Positions 9,224 to 17,149 of a DNA stretch of 19,441 nt are shown here, one piece after another. The DNA is from JBBIVP01 sp037439705 [NCBI: bacterium] (GTDB taxonomy: Bacteria; JBBIVP01). How positions within the stretch are numbered: the first letter of the stretch is position 1; the number at the start of each line of letters is the position of its first letter. The translations under genes and the position numbers were made by a program. The notes beneath the pieces were generated by a model that made no database searches, was not told the origin of the DNA, and saw nothing but the letters and a program-made list of their open reading frames with translations. The stretch is taken from positions 1-19,441 of the forward strand of contig JBBIVP010000017.1 in the NCBI GenBank assembly GCA_037439705.1, given 5' to 3'.

Positions 9224-10423
9224 GTGAGAAGGGATGCGGGGCTTATTTTAGTCTGTGTATTTTGTGGATGGAATGAAATTGCTTACGCAATTCCCTTTGA
9301 TTCACTTGTTGATAAGTATTCATATTACATTAACCCTATCGTTAATAAGTACTACTCAGGAGATAAGAGTAAGTTCATCTCTGAGTTAAAGTTGCTCTAT
9401 AACGATTTCGTGCGCATAAAAAATATGATTGAACCAAAGGTAAAAGAGCACGGTCCATACTCACTTAAAATAGGGACCTTGGCCCCGAAAGGAACAGCGT
9501 GGCTCTCAGTTGTTGAAACACTGATCGTTCCGTTCATAAATGACCTTACCGACGGAGCATTGAAAATCATAGTTTACCCGAGCGGGACCATGGGAGAGGA
9601 TAGAGATATAATAAGGAAGATAAAATTAAATCAACTGCACGGGTGCGGGTGTACCATACAGGGAGTTATTATGGTAAGTCCTGAAATGGCTGTGCTTACC
9701 ATGCCTTTTATGTTTAATAAGTATGAGGAAGTGGATGCAGTTATAGGAGCATTGAAAGATGAATTTGCAGATATTTTCAAAAAGAAAAATTATTATTTGT
9801 TTGCTCTCATAGATACAGGATTTTTCTATATATTTACGAGGAATAAAATAGAAACTTTTGAAGAACTTTCAAAACAGAAATTCTGCACATGGTTTGGTGA
9901 GCTGGAAATAGAATTACTACATTCACTGAACATCGCCCCTTTTTCAATTCCCGTTCCTGAAATTCCAAATGCATTGCACCTGGGAGTTCTCTATGCGATA
10001 CTTGCCCCGCCTTCGTGGGTTTTGGGAACGCAGAGTTTTACAGCGTTAAAATATTATGTAGAAATCCCTATGATGTACGCTCCTGCAGCGATTTTTTTCA
10101 ATGTGAAAAGTCTTTACAGAGAGGGTGATGAATATGGGCTTTCGGGTACCGAAATTGACAGGATATTAAATGGGATAACAAAAATGGTTAAAATTTTACA
10201 TCTTGAAGATTACTGGAATGAGCAGTTGAGAAATTTTGAAAGAGAAGCACTTGACGGATTTTTAAAATACGGGTTAGTTCCATTAAAATTAAAAGATGTT
10301 GAGGTTGAAAAAATTAAGAATAAGGCATTGAGTGTGCTCGAAAGTAAAATGGGCAATTATTTTTCAGCAGAACTGCACAAAAAGGTTTTAAATGCATTGA
10401 ATGCATATAGAAGTTCACATTGA
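9224..10423 (+). CDS. orphan TRAP-type (DctP-like) periplasmic binding protein
   Basis: This 399-residue exported protein is of the DctP family. The frame opens at TTG 9203, but AGGAGGG at 9206-9212 overlaps that codon and points to GTG 9224, which gives a clean signal peptide (MRRDAGLILVCVFCGWNEIAYA, here split as MRRDAGLILV and CVFCGWNEIAYA). A helical extension of about 55 residues precedes the DctP core, which begins KIGTLAPKGTAW and continues with YPSGTMGEDRD and LTMPFMF. In DctP proteins an arginine in the K-I-R motif normally grips the ligand carboxylate. The matching stretch here reads KFCTWFGE, placing Cys221 where Arg is expected. No DctQ or DctM permease gene is present. The ligand is therefore unlikely to be a simple dicarboxylate. 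Family assignment is firm; ligand is unknown. Confidence 0.85.
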   Translation: MRRDAGLILVCVFCGWNEIAYAIPFDSLVDKYSYYINPIVNKYYSGDKSKFISELKLLYNDFVRIKNMIEPKVKEHGPYSLKIGTLAPKGTAWLSVVETLIVPFINDLTDGALKIIVYPSGTMGEDRDIIRKIKLNQLHGCGCTIQGVIMVSPEMAVLTMPFMFNKYEEVDAVIGALKDEFADIFKKKNYYLFALIDTGFFYIFTRNKIETFEELSKQKFCTWFGELEIELLHSLNIAPFSIPVPEIPNALHLGVLYAILAPPSWVLGTQSFTALKYYVEIPMMYAPAAIFFNVKSLYREGDEYGLSGTEIDRILNGITKMVKILHLEDYWNEQLRNFEREALDGFLKYGLVPLKLKDVEVEKIKNKALSVLESKMGNYFSAELHKKVLNALNAYRSSH

Positions 10424-10503
10424 GAGATAGATAAAGAGGTGACCTTTAAAAAACTCAAATTTTGAAGTTTTCAAAGAATTTTTCTTCGCACAGTTCTCTT
10501 TTC

Positions 10504-10563
10504 GGCTACAAAAGTGTTCCCTGCTGACTCTCAGCAGATTCACACCTTACATTTCCTGTAGCC
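10504..10563 (+). other. 60-nt three-tier stem-loop in the 229-bp intergenic region
   Basis: Three nested helices are visible. GGCTACA (10504-10510) pairs perfectly with TGTAGCC (10557-10563). GTGT (10514-10517) pairs with ACAC (10542-10545), and AA/TT extends this past a bulged C. CTGCTGA (10521-10527) pairs perfectly with TCAGCAG (10531-10537) around a CTC loop. The T6 tract comes 14 nt later, so it is not a standard terminator for the upstream gene. It ends 18 bp before the -35 box of the next promoter. It could be a structured RNA, a 3'-UTR element or a palindromic DNA element. It is not a tRNA: there is no T arm and too few bases. The remaining intergenic sequence (10424-10503) has only a weak TTTGAA/TTCAAA hairpin at 10461-10475. 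Confidence 0.55.
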
Positions 10564-10581
10564 CATGTCTTAACCTGTTTT

Positions 10582-10610
10582 TTGACTATTAATTTTGAAA
10601 GTTATATAAT
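10582..10610 (+). promoter_or_regulatory. strong sigma-70-type promoter for the fmdB-like operon
   Basis: TTGACT (10582-10587) and a perfect TATAAT (10605-10610) are exactly 17 bp apart. The predicted start of transcription near 10617 leaves a leader of about 36 nt with a GAGGTGA ribosome binding site (10643-10649) before the ATG at 10653. This is the best promoter in the window and separates the TRAP group from the fmdB-like group. Confidence 0.75.
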
Positions 10611-10652
10611 TTATTCATGTTTTTGGAAAAACTTATACTTTTGAGGTGAAAG

Positions 10653-10868
10653 ATGCCCATATTTGAATTCAGATGTAAGAAATGCGAAAAGGAATTTGAA
10701 TTCTTCATTTTCAGAAAAAATGAAGTTGTAGTCTGCCCCTTCTGTGGCGGAGAGGATGTGGAAAAACTCATGTCCAGTTTCAGGCTCGGTGGTGAAGGAG
10801 GGAGTAATAGTGGTTCTTTAGGAGCGTGTTCCACATGCGCCTCAAAAGCCTGTTCAACCTGCAAGTAG
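10653..10868 (+). CDS. FmdB-type zinc-ribbon protein
   Basis: This 71-residue protein begins MPIFEFRCKKCEKEFE with a zinc-ribbon made of CxxC pairs at C8/C11 and C28/C31. A Gly/Ser-rich linker and a tail with further cysteines (ACSTCASKACSTCK) follow. This layout is the common FmdB/CxxC_CxxC_SSSS family, named as a putative regulator of formamidase and amidase genes, though the role of most members is unknown. It is the first gene after the promoter at 10582-10610. Its 3' end overlaps the next gene by 34 bp in another frame. Confidence 0.9.
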   Translation: MPIFEFRCKKCEKEFEFFIFRKNEVVVCPFCGGEDVEKLMSSFRLGGEGGSNSGSLGACSTCASKACSTCK

Positions 10869-11281
10869 TTTTTCTTTTCCTTTCCTGTGCCCATCTCCCG
10901 ATTGGTGAACCACCAAAGGGAGTTGAAGAACTTTCAGCCTCGGTTTCTTCCCTTTACACAATGATGGGAAAATATGATGTTCGGAAGTTATACATAAGGG
11001 ACAAAATAAAAAAATTTTTCTGCACAGAAGAGGATATGGACGGATTCATATTTGAGAAGAACTATGAACTTTCCAGATTTAAAATAAGGGACGGGAGGAT
11101 TCTTGATTTTTCCATTGAGGGTATAGAGGAGTACAATGAAAGCACAAGTGTAAAAGTAGCCTATCTTGTGAAAGAGTTTTTTCCGCTCTTAAAAAAGGTT
11201 ATCCATACCACCGATGAATGGATAAGAACCGAGGAGGGATGGTGTTTAATTTTTAGAAAAAAAATAAAATTGGGAGGATAA
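10835..11281 (+). CDS. small lipoprotein of unknown function
   Basis: This is a 148-residue protein with a type II signal peptide: MRLKSLFNLQVVFLFLSC, with the lipobox cysteine at 18. The mature part has no recognised domain. It looks like an alpha/beta fold, with a segment predicted to pass from charged helices to strands (RDGRILDFSIEGIEEYN) and a C-terminal strand WCLIFRKKIKL. An in-frame GTG at 10826 exists, but AGGAG (10820-10824) is 10 nt from the ATG at 10835, which also yields the better leader. The first 34 bp lie inside the end of the fmdB-like gene. The LolA-like gene follows at once, with its ribosome binding site (GGGAGG, 11272-11277) inside this gene, so the products may work together at the outer membrane. 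Confidence 0.75.
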   Translation: MRLKSLFNLQVVFLFLSCAHLPIGEPPKGVEELSASVSSLYTMMGKYDVRKLYIRDKIKKFFCTEEDMDGFIFEKNYELSRFKIRDGRILDFSIEGIEEYNESTSVKVAYLVKEFFPLLKKVIHTTDEWIRTEEGWCLIFRKKIKLGG

Positions 11282-11282
11282 A

Positions 11283-12011
11283 ATGGTAAAGATTATAGCG
11301 CTTCTTTTAATCAGTTTATCAGCAAGGGATATAGTTGATAAGGCATACAACAGGGATGTGCCAAAATCAAGTATGGCGAAGTCAAAGATGATAATAATAA
11401 ATGAAAAGGGAGAAGCAAGGGAAAGGGAGATAATTACATATACTGCTGAAATAAATGGAATCAGGAAGAGTTTGATAAAATTCCTTCAACCAGCAGATGT
11501 AAAGGACACATCATTTTTACACATTGAAAACCAGAAGGGAGAAGATGAACAGTTTCTCTACATCCCCGCTCTTAAAAAAAAGAGAAGAATTGCAGGTTCA
11601 CAGAGAAGTTCTTCATTTATGGGTTCCGATTTCAATTATTCAGATTTTGAAAGGAGGGATGTGGATGCAGGAGAGCATTCGCTTCTCAGGGAAGAAAATT
11701 ACAACGGAGAGGATGTTTATGTGGTTGAAAGTGTGCCGAAGGATGACCCCGATTATTCAAAGTTTGTTCAATGGATAAGAAAGGACAATTTTGTTCCGGT
11801 GAGGGTGGATTTTTATGACAAGAAGGGAGTGTTAATAAAGAGGCTTGAGGTGGAAAAGCTTGAAATTATAGATGGATACTGGATATCAACAAAAACTGTG
11901 ATGCACAGTCTGACAAAGAATAAAAGAACAATAATTGAAATCACTGAAATAAAAAACAACATAGAGATTCCGGAAAAGTATTTCCTGCCACAAAATCTCG
12001 GAAAAATTTGA
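11283..12011 (+). CDS. outer-membrane lipoprotein-sorting (LolA-like) periplasmic protein
   Basis: This 242-residue protein has a short N-terminal signal peptide (MVKIIALLLISLSA). The family's signature lies in the middle: a strand pattern QFLYIPALKKKRRIAGS followed by SSSFMGSDFNYSDFE. LolA-like proteins of this family have an open beta-barrel fold that carries lipids or lipoproteins through the periplasm. They often neighbour an RND/MMPL exporter, which is not present here. It lies directly after the lipoprotein gene and overlaps the beta-rich exported protein gene by TTGA. This forms a compact envelope module whose cargo is unknown. Confidence 0.85.
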   Translation: MVKIIALLLISLSARDIVDKAYNRDVPKSSMAKSKMIIINEKGEAREREIITYTAEINGIRKSLIKFLQPADVKDTSFLHIENQKGEDEQFLYIPALKKKRRIAGSQRSSSFMGSDFNYSDFERRDVDAGEHSLLREENYNGEDVYVVESVPKDDPDYSKFVQWIRKDNFVPVRVDFYDKKGVLIKRLEVEKLEIIDGYWISTKTVMHSLTKNKRTIIEITEIKNNIEIPEKYFLPQNLGKI

Positions 12012-12559
12012 GGTTTAAAATAGCACCTTTTGCCTTTGTTATCACAACATGTTTAACATCATCCCTTTATGCAGAAACAGAAAGAAAAACAAACTGGTAT
12101 ATGGGAATGAGGTTTAAAATCGGCAATTTAGCGAAAAATATAAACTATGATTACTCTGATTACTTTACATGGTTTTTTGATGTAAAATACCGATACTTTT
12201 CAAACATCTTCGGAGGAATAGGATTGGGTTTGAAATATGTACAGTGGTTTGAGACCGATGTGGTTGATATGCTCTTTCCTTTCTGGCTGTCTATTCACCC
12301 TGCTGAATTAAGGCTGTCTTTATGGAAGAAGAAAGTCAAAAGTGGTGGTGATGCAATTGTATTCTTTTCCGGTTTCTTCATAGACCTTCCGGTATATGGA
12401 TTTGAACACCTGAGCGAATGGCCATATTTTACAATGGTAAATTTTCATCTTGGATTTGATATCTTCTGGCTCACACTTGGTCTTGACTATGAGAATTTTA
12501 TTTTTGAGCATAACTGGCATGAAATAGCCCTGCAGTTTGGCTGGCATTTTTGCTGGTAG
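12008..12559 (+). CDS. exported beta-rich protein, probable small outer-membrane barrel
   Basis: This 183-residue protein starts at a TTG that overlaps the stop of the LolA-like gene (TTGA). A signal peptide (MRFKIAPFAFVITTCLTSSLYA) precedes alternating aromatic and polar strands such as DYFTWFFDVKYRYF and GGIGLGLKYVQWF. The chain ends in Trp (LQFGWHFCW), which resembles the terminal aromatic signature of outer-membrane barrels. No family is recognised. Its stop lies 10 bp from the convergent stop of the GH106-like gene, and I see no terminator between. Confidence 0.6.
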   Translation: MRFKIAPFAFVITTCLTSSLYAETERKTNWYMGMRFKIGNLAKNINYDYSDYFTWFFDVKYRYFSNIFGGIGLGLKYVQWFETDVVDMLFPFWLSIHPAELRLSLWKKKVKSGGDAIVFFSGFFIDLPVYGFEHLSEWPYFTMVNFHLGFDIFWLTLGLDYENFIFEHNWHEIALQFGWHFCW

Positions 12560-12569
12560 ATTTTTAAGT

Positions 12570-14912
12570 TTATTCCTCTAAAAACAGAAGAAAAGAAAAT
12601 GAGGGAGGGATTTCAACTGTAATATACCCATCTTTTGCCCTTCCTTTTTCTGAACCAGTTAATGGGTCCAGGAGAATGCCCTTTCTTCCATTTCCTATGA
12701 AAAAAACTTCTTTCTGGCTTTCCTCTGTTCCATTGAAGATAAGAATTATTTCACCATTTTTTACGATTCTATGAGTAATATCAAACGGTTGAAATTTGTT
12801 TTGCGGTATAATCGGGGGTTTAACCCCTGCATCAAGAAGAGCCTGAATTGCTTCATCAGGTGTTGAAACCCTTTTCACCTTTCCTTCAATTTCACTTACA
12901 ATTTTTTTTACGAATGAATCATTTTCTTCAAAATTGCGATAGCCTTTTGCTCTTTCCGGGAAATCTCCGAGGATTACTACAGGGATACCTGCGGAAACAA
13001 TATCCTTAACCCTGCTCATTGCTTCCGGATAAACCGCATCCAGATTGTCCATAAGGAGTGCTGAATACTCCTGAAAACCAATTACTATCTTTCCATTTTT
13101 AATTTCCGCTGTCCTGAGATGGAATGGAGATACTCTGTCGTATGTAATTTCAGCCCTCTGAAGTTTCTTTGTCATCTCCGAATCGTGAACCTCTCCTCTG
13201 AAGCCGAACACAATTTTATCCTTGAAATCAAGCTCATTATATAACCATGCCAATTCTGCCGAGTTTTTTCCCCTTGATAAAGCATAGGAAAGCCTTGCTA
13301 TGTATTCGTTTATTTTCTTTATCTCCTTCCAGACAGGACTGGTTTCATCAGTCCAAGTAGTGAAAGAAAATCCGAGAGATTCTGGTCTGTCAAAGGGATA
13401 CCACCTTCTTTCCTTTCTGTAATAAAGATAGGGATAGCCATGATAGATTATTTTGTTCACGCCAGCTGAAAATGCCCTTCCAGCAAGATAATAAAAATCC
13501 TCTTCTTTCAATTTTCTCGGATTTTCCGATGCGGAGACAAATGTTTCCGATGAAACAAATCTCTTTCCCGAAATATGTGCAGATGAAGAGGCTAATTTCA
13601 TAAAGTCATAACTTCCGCCCGCATAGAGTTCCTCTGTCTCAGGTATGTCAACCATTGAATACCCTTCAAGAAAGTTCTGGTACCCACCGTGATTCTGAAT
13701 CCTGAGGGTTAATCCTTTCTTGTGAACCCAGTCAAGGAGTGGTTTCAGAAATTCATCTCTGAAAATTTCGCTTCTTACCTCTTCATAATCTTCCCTTATC
13801 CTTTTACCTGTCTCTCCATAAGAGTATTTGAGAGAGCCCTTTAAAATTGTCTCAAGCCATTTTATTTCACCAAATTTTTTGAAAAGGAGCGGAATGAAAG
13901 GTTTTATATCATATCCCATTTTCTCCTGAAATTTTTCAGGAAATTCATCTGTCCATGGAAGAACTGAAAAAAGTTCAAAACTGTCAATGAAAAGGGAATC
14001 AAGCGGATTTCCTATGTATTCCTTAACATGGTCAACGAGATTCTCCCCGAATTTTTCAATCATCTCATCAATTCCCTTTTTATTGAGGTGGTCTATGACA
14101 AAACTTTCAGTAAAATTTCCAGGATATGCGTGGCAGAAAACCAGTTGATTGGTAAAATTTTCATAGATTCCAAAAATGAACCATTTTCCATCGGGTACAT
14201 CCCATTCCAGAATACCATTTGATAAATTTCTGGAAATATCTATTAATTCCAGGATTTCAGCCGGGGCATTCCCTTTTTTTCCTGCGATTACTGCAAGAAG
14301 TTTGAAATTTCGGTCAAATTCTCCTACTGTTTTTGAAATGTCCTGAACGAGGTTAAGAAGTCCATAAAACTTCGGTTTTTCGGGAAGGGGGATTGGTCCT
14401 CTGAAGGTTGATGGTCCTTCAACCTCTGTTACGGACATGAGAAGTTGTTTCGCCTTTCCTTCTTTTATAAAAGGTCCTCCTGTTGGCCAGCTGCTTCCAA
14501 ATGTTATGTCTACTCTCAGGTTCAATTCACTTGCGATTTTCAAGGTGTTTTTTAATTTTTCAAAAAATTCTTCTGTTCCAACGCTCATAATTTTCGGGTC
14601 TCTTGAAATATCCTCTTCATCCAACCCGAAAGTGAATAGCTGGATTTCAACACCACCAAATCCATTTTCTTTAAAAAGTTCAAGTTCCCTTCTTAATTCG
14701 TTTTCCTCAACACTCCCTCCGGGCCACCACCACCTGAAATATGGGCGGTAGCGCTCAGGAGGAGATTTCCAGAGTTCTATTTGAAAAACATCAGGGTGTT
14801 CAATTACTTCTTCCTTTCCACAGGAAACGAGAAATAAAAGGGTAAGAATAATCTTCAGATTTTTTAAATTTTTTCGCTTCAGAGTTTCTTTCCTATGATT
14901 ACCCTGTAGCAA
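12570..14912 (-). CDS. GH106-like (alpha-L-rhamnosidase-type) glycosidase lipoprotein
   Basis: This protein of up to 780 residues carries a lipobox at LFLVSC (Cys31), so it is probably membrane-anchored and exported. The N-terminal part has the GH106 hallmark RPYFRWWWPGGSVEENEL (57-74) and GFGGVEIQLF (84-93), then FGSSWPTGGP (139-148). The central domain has SLFIDSFELFSVLPW (306-320; E313), VSSETF (E456) and IIYHGYPY (H491), which correspond to conserved regions of that family. Catalytic residues cannot be assigned with certainty. The TTG at 14912 is the only usual start upstream of the leader. It lacks a ribosome binding site and gives an odd 12-residue prefix, while AGGAAAG further on suggests a start near 14882. 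It overlaps the upstream flavoprotein gene by 34 bp. Substrate: probably a rhamnose-containing or related glycan, by family only. Confidence 0.7.
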   Translation of the reverse strand: MLQGNHRKETLKRKNLKNLKIILTLLFLVSCGKEEVIEHPDVFQIELWKSPPERYRPYFRWWWPGGSVEENELRRELELFKENGFGGVEIQLFTFGLDEEDISRDPKIMSVGTEEFFEKLKNTLKIASELNLRVDITFGSSWPTGGPFIKEGKAKQLLMSVTEVEGPSTFRGPIPLPEKPKFYGLLNLVQDISKTVGEFDRNFKLLAVIAGKKGNAPAEILELIDISRNLSNGILEWDVPDGKWFIFGIYENFTNQLVFCHAYPGNFTESFVIDHLNKKGIDEMIEKFGENLVDHVKEYIGNPLDSLFIDSFELFSVLPWTDEFPEKFQEKMGYDIKPFIPLLFKKFGEIKWLETILKGSLKYSYGETGKRIREDYEEVRSEIFRDEFLKPLLDWVHKKGLTLRIQNHGGYQNFLEGYSMVDIPETEELYAGGSYDFMKLASSSAHISGKRFVSSETFVSASENPRKLKEEDFYYLAGRAFSAGVNKIIYHGYPYLYYRKERRWYPFDRPESLGFSFTTWTDETSPVWKEIKKINEYIARLSYALSRGKNSAELAWLYNELDFKDKIVFGFRGEVHDSEMTKKLQRAEITYDRVSPFHLRTAEIKNGKIVIGFQEYSALLMDNLDAVYPEAMSRVKDIVSAGIPVVILGDFPERAKGYRNFEENDSFVKKIVSEIEGKVKRVSTPDEAIQALLDAGVKPPIIPQNKFQPFDITHRIVKNGEIILIFNGTEESQKEVFFIGNGRKGILLDPLTGSEKGRAKDGYITVEIPPSFSFLLFLEE

Positions 14913-16186
14913 TCAATGACTGATTCGTGACCTATGTCCCCACCAGCTCCCTCAGCACATGTCCAGTCCCCTAAAAAGAAAAGGTTCTCAACTTTGGAAA
15001 TTTTATGTCCGGGTCTTTTTTCTGCATATTGCTCAATGTTCACCTCCGCCCCGTCAACCATCTTTAAATGTGAAACTCTCTTCCATTCCGTAGCAGAATT
15101 TATCTCGGGAAAGAGCCTTGAAATTGCTTTTTCTAATTCCTGACTTCTTTCCTTTGCCTTTTCTGTCGATTCCATATCTTCTATTGCTGTCGGGTAGAAA
15201 AATGTGAGAATGCTTTTCCCTTCAGGTGCGAGGTGTGGTGCAAGATTTGATGTGAAGATGCCGAAAGAAAGGGGATTCCATATATACCAGAGTCCCTTCT
15301 CCTCAGTAAGTTTTTTTGATAAGCAATAATCTATTGATACACCAGCGGTAGGTCTTAGATTTTTGAGCTTTTGCAGTTCATCCCTTGAAAAAAGTTTTTC
15401 TTCAATCATTCCCTGGAGGAAATAACGGGGATGGACTGCGCATATAACATTTTTTCCCTCAAAAAAACCATCTGTTGTCTCAACGCCAACTGCCTTCTCA
15501 TTTTTAAAAACTATCTTCTCAACCTTTATGCCGGTTTTTATCTCCCCTGTCTGATTTATTACATCAACCAGACTATCAAGGATATACTTCCAGCCTCTTT
15601 CCGGATACATGACAGATCTTCCAGCCTTCAGGACCTTTGCTACATTTCTTATGAGTTCTCCTGCAGATGATTTTTCAATAAAAGGACAAACAAGCATTGA
15701 ACCGCTTACAAGTTTGAAGTATTTCCTCAATCCTTCCTTTATTCCCATTTCATCCATCCATTTCTCAATGGAAACATCCAGCCACTTTTCTGGAGAAAGT
15801 TTTCTTATTTTCAACATCATCCCAATGGCACTTAATTTCTCTCGGGCTGAAAGCATGTCTGTTTTTATGAATCCGGCTGGTCCTGTGGGAAAGAGCTTAA
15901 TGCTACCATCCTCATCCATAAAGTATGACTTTCCTATATCCACAAATTTCAATTCCCTTCTTATTTTCCTGAAAACCTTTGCGGTGGCACTTTTTGGACC
16001 ATATCTTATTAAATGTATCCCGTTATCCAATATAAATCCATCCTTTCCAAGAACAAAAGCCCTACCTCCCACTTCTTTATTCTTTTCCAGCACAAGGACG
16101 TTCAATCCGTCACTTGCGAGGAGGGCTGAAATCTGAAGTCCTGTAATTCCACCTCCTACAGTTATAAAATCATATCTTTCATTCAT
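14879..16186 (-). CDS. FAD-dependent oxidoreductase of the phytoene desaturase/amine oxidase type
   Basis: This 435-residue protein has the N-terminal Rossmann motif GGGITG (11-16), the acidic end VLEKNKEVGGR (E34), and the C-terminal FAD motif FLGDWTCAEGAGGDIGHES (about 404-422). This layout is common to CrtI-type carotenoid desaturases, amine oxidases and related enzymes. Its substrate cannot be read from the sequence, and no other carotenoid gene is present. The ATG at 16186 has no visible ribosome binding site. The gap of 48 bp to the alpha/beta hydrolase gene contains a hairpin. It lies downstream of the phasin-like, transglycosylase and hydrolase genes and is probably part of that operon. 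Confidence 0.85.
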   Translation of the reverse strand: MNERYDFITVGGGITGLQISALLASDGLNVLVLEKNKEVGGRAFVLGKDGFILDNGIHLIRYGPKSATAKVFRKIRRELKFVDIGKSYFMDEDGSIKLFPTGPAGFIKTDMLSAREKLSAIGMMLKIRKLSPEKWLDVSIEKWMDEMGIKEGLRKYFKLVSGSMLVCPFIEKSSAGELIRNVAKVLKAGRSVMYPERGWKYILDSLVDVINQTGEIKTGIKVEKIVFKNEKAVGVETTDGFFEGKNVICAVHPRYFLQGMIEEKLFSRDELQKLKNLRPTAGVSIDYCLSKKLTEEKGLWYIWNPLSFGIFTSNLAPHLAPEGKSILTFFYPTAIEDMESTEKAKERSQELEKAISRLFPEINSATEWKRVSHLKMVDGAEVNIEQYAEKRPGHKISKVENLFFLGDWTCAEGAGGDIGHESVIDCYRVIIGKKL

Positions 16187-16224
16187 TTTGTTTTTTTATA
16201 TCAGATTTTGTATTTTCAATCAAA

Positions 16225-16245
16225 TCTCCAAAAATTAATTGGAGA
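16225..16245 (-). terminator. hairpin at the end of the alpha/beta hydrolase gene
   Basis: Read on the minus strand, TCTCCAA is followed by a seven-base loop and TTGGAGA, a perfect 7-bp stem (16225-16231 with 16239-16245) that spans the hydrolase stop codon. The next bases are TTTGATT, so the T tract is poor. It may be a weak or attenuating terminator, or an mRNA end-stabilising stem, between the hydrolase and the flavoprotein genes. Confidence 0.35.
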
Positions 16246-17149
16246 CATCTTTCTCCTCTACTGGTTTTAACATCTTTATGTATTCGGAAAAGTGGTCATT
16301 TATAAACTTCTCTATTCTGTAGTTTATCAAATCTGGCTGTTCAACAAGCCCTGCGTGGCTACCCTGTTTGAGTATGAGAATCTCAGAGTTTGGTATGAGT
16401 TTATGCATCTTTAAAGAAAGCCATATTGGAGTGAAAACATCCTTTTCTCCTGCTATTATAAGAACAGGACAGTTGATTTTCTTCAAATAACTGCTCGCTG
16501 AATGTCTCTGCATGGCATCAGCCATTTTGAAAAATACCCTGAGGTCAAGAGATACGAGATGTTCAAAATACGGTTTCATATCTTCATAACTGCACAGAGT
16601 AGGATGAATTATGAAGAGCCTCGCAAAATGATAGGAAAACTTTTTGTTCATTATCCATCTCCAGACCCTTGCGGGAATTTCCGGATTCCTTTCCACCAAA
16701 TACTTTGCCGCTTTAAAAACATATAGGCTTCCTTTCCAGTCAAAAAATGTGTTTGCGGGATGCTCGTATGTTCCCAGAACAGGAACAAGACCAAGTGTCT
16801 TATGAGGAAAAAGGTGCCAGAATTCAAGGATTACCTGAGCGCCCATGCTATGACCTATGAGAATAGCCTTTTCTATCCCTAAATGCTCAAGGATTGCGTT
16901 TATGTCCTTTGCATTTGTTTCCATTGAAAAATTAGAAATGTCCTTTGGAATTGGACTCCTTCCATGCCCCCTGTAATCCCAGGTTATAACAGATGCTCCC
17001 CATTTTGTGAAATAATCGGTTATGTATTTCCAGAAAAACCTTGAAACCCCTACCCCATTGCAGCAGACTATTGGAAGACCTTCTCCTCTCATTGAGTAAA
17101 AAATTTTTTCTCCGTCAAAACTCCTTACAAATCCTTCTTTAATCTTCAT
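16235..17149 (-). CDS. alpha/beta hydrolase
   Basis: This 304-residue protein has the catalytic triad in place: nucleophile Ser101 in GHSMG, Asp237 in GEKDVFTP and His265 in GSHAGLVEQP. The oxyanion region NGVG follows the first strand, and DYRGHGRS (58-65) is typical of esterases, lipases and haloperoxidase-like hydrolases. No signal peptide is seen. The ribosome binding site GAGGTGA (17156-17162) lies six bases before the ATG, inside the preceding gene, which overlaps by 11 bp. A phasin-like gene two positions upstream makes a polyester or lipid esterase conceivable, but the substrate is unknown. Confidence 0.85.
   Translation of the reverse strand: MKIKEGFVRSFDGEKIFYSMRGEGLPIVCCNGVGVSRFFWKYITDYFTKWGASVITWDYRGHGRSPIPKDISNFSMETNAKDINAILEHLGIEKAILIGHSMGAQVILEFWHLFPHKTLGLVPVLGTYEHPANTFFDWKGSLYVFKAAKYLVERNPEIPARVWRWIMNKKFSYHFARLFIIHPTLCSYEDMKPYFEHLVSLDLRVFFKMADAMQRHSASSYLKKINCPVLIIAGEKDVFTPIWLSLKMHKLIPNSEILILKQGSHAGLVEQPDLINYRIEKFINDHFSEYIKMLKPVEEKDVSN

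Noticed and set aside
10461-10475. TTTGAA/TTCAAA hairpin as terminator of the TRAP gene
   Set aside because: The stem is short and all A/T, so it is too weak to support a call.
10504-10563. tRNA or tRNA-like gene, because of the 7-bp outer stem
   Set aside because: Only 60 nt long, no T arm or TTC motif, and the anticodon-type loop lacks U33 on both strands.
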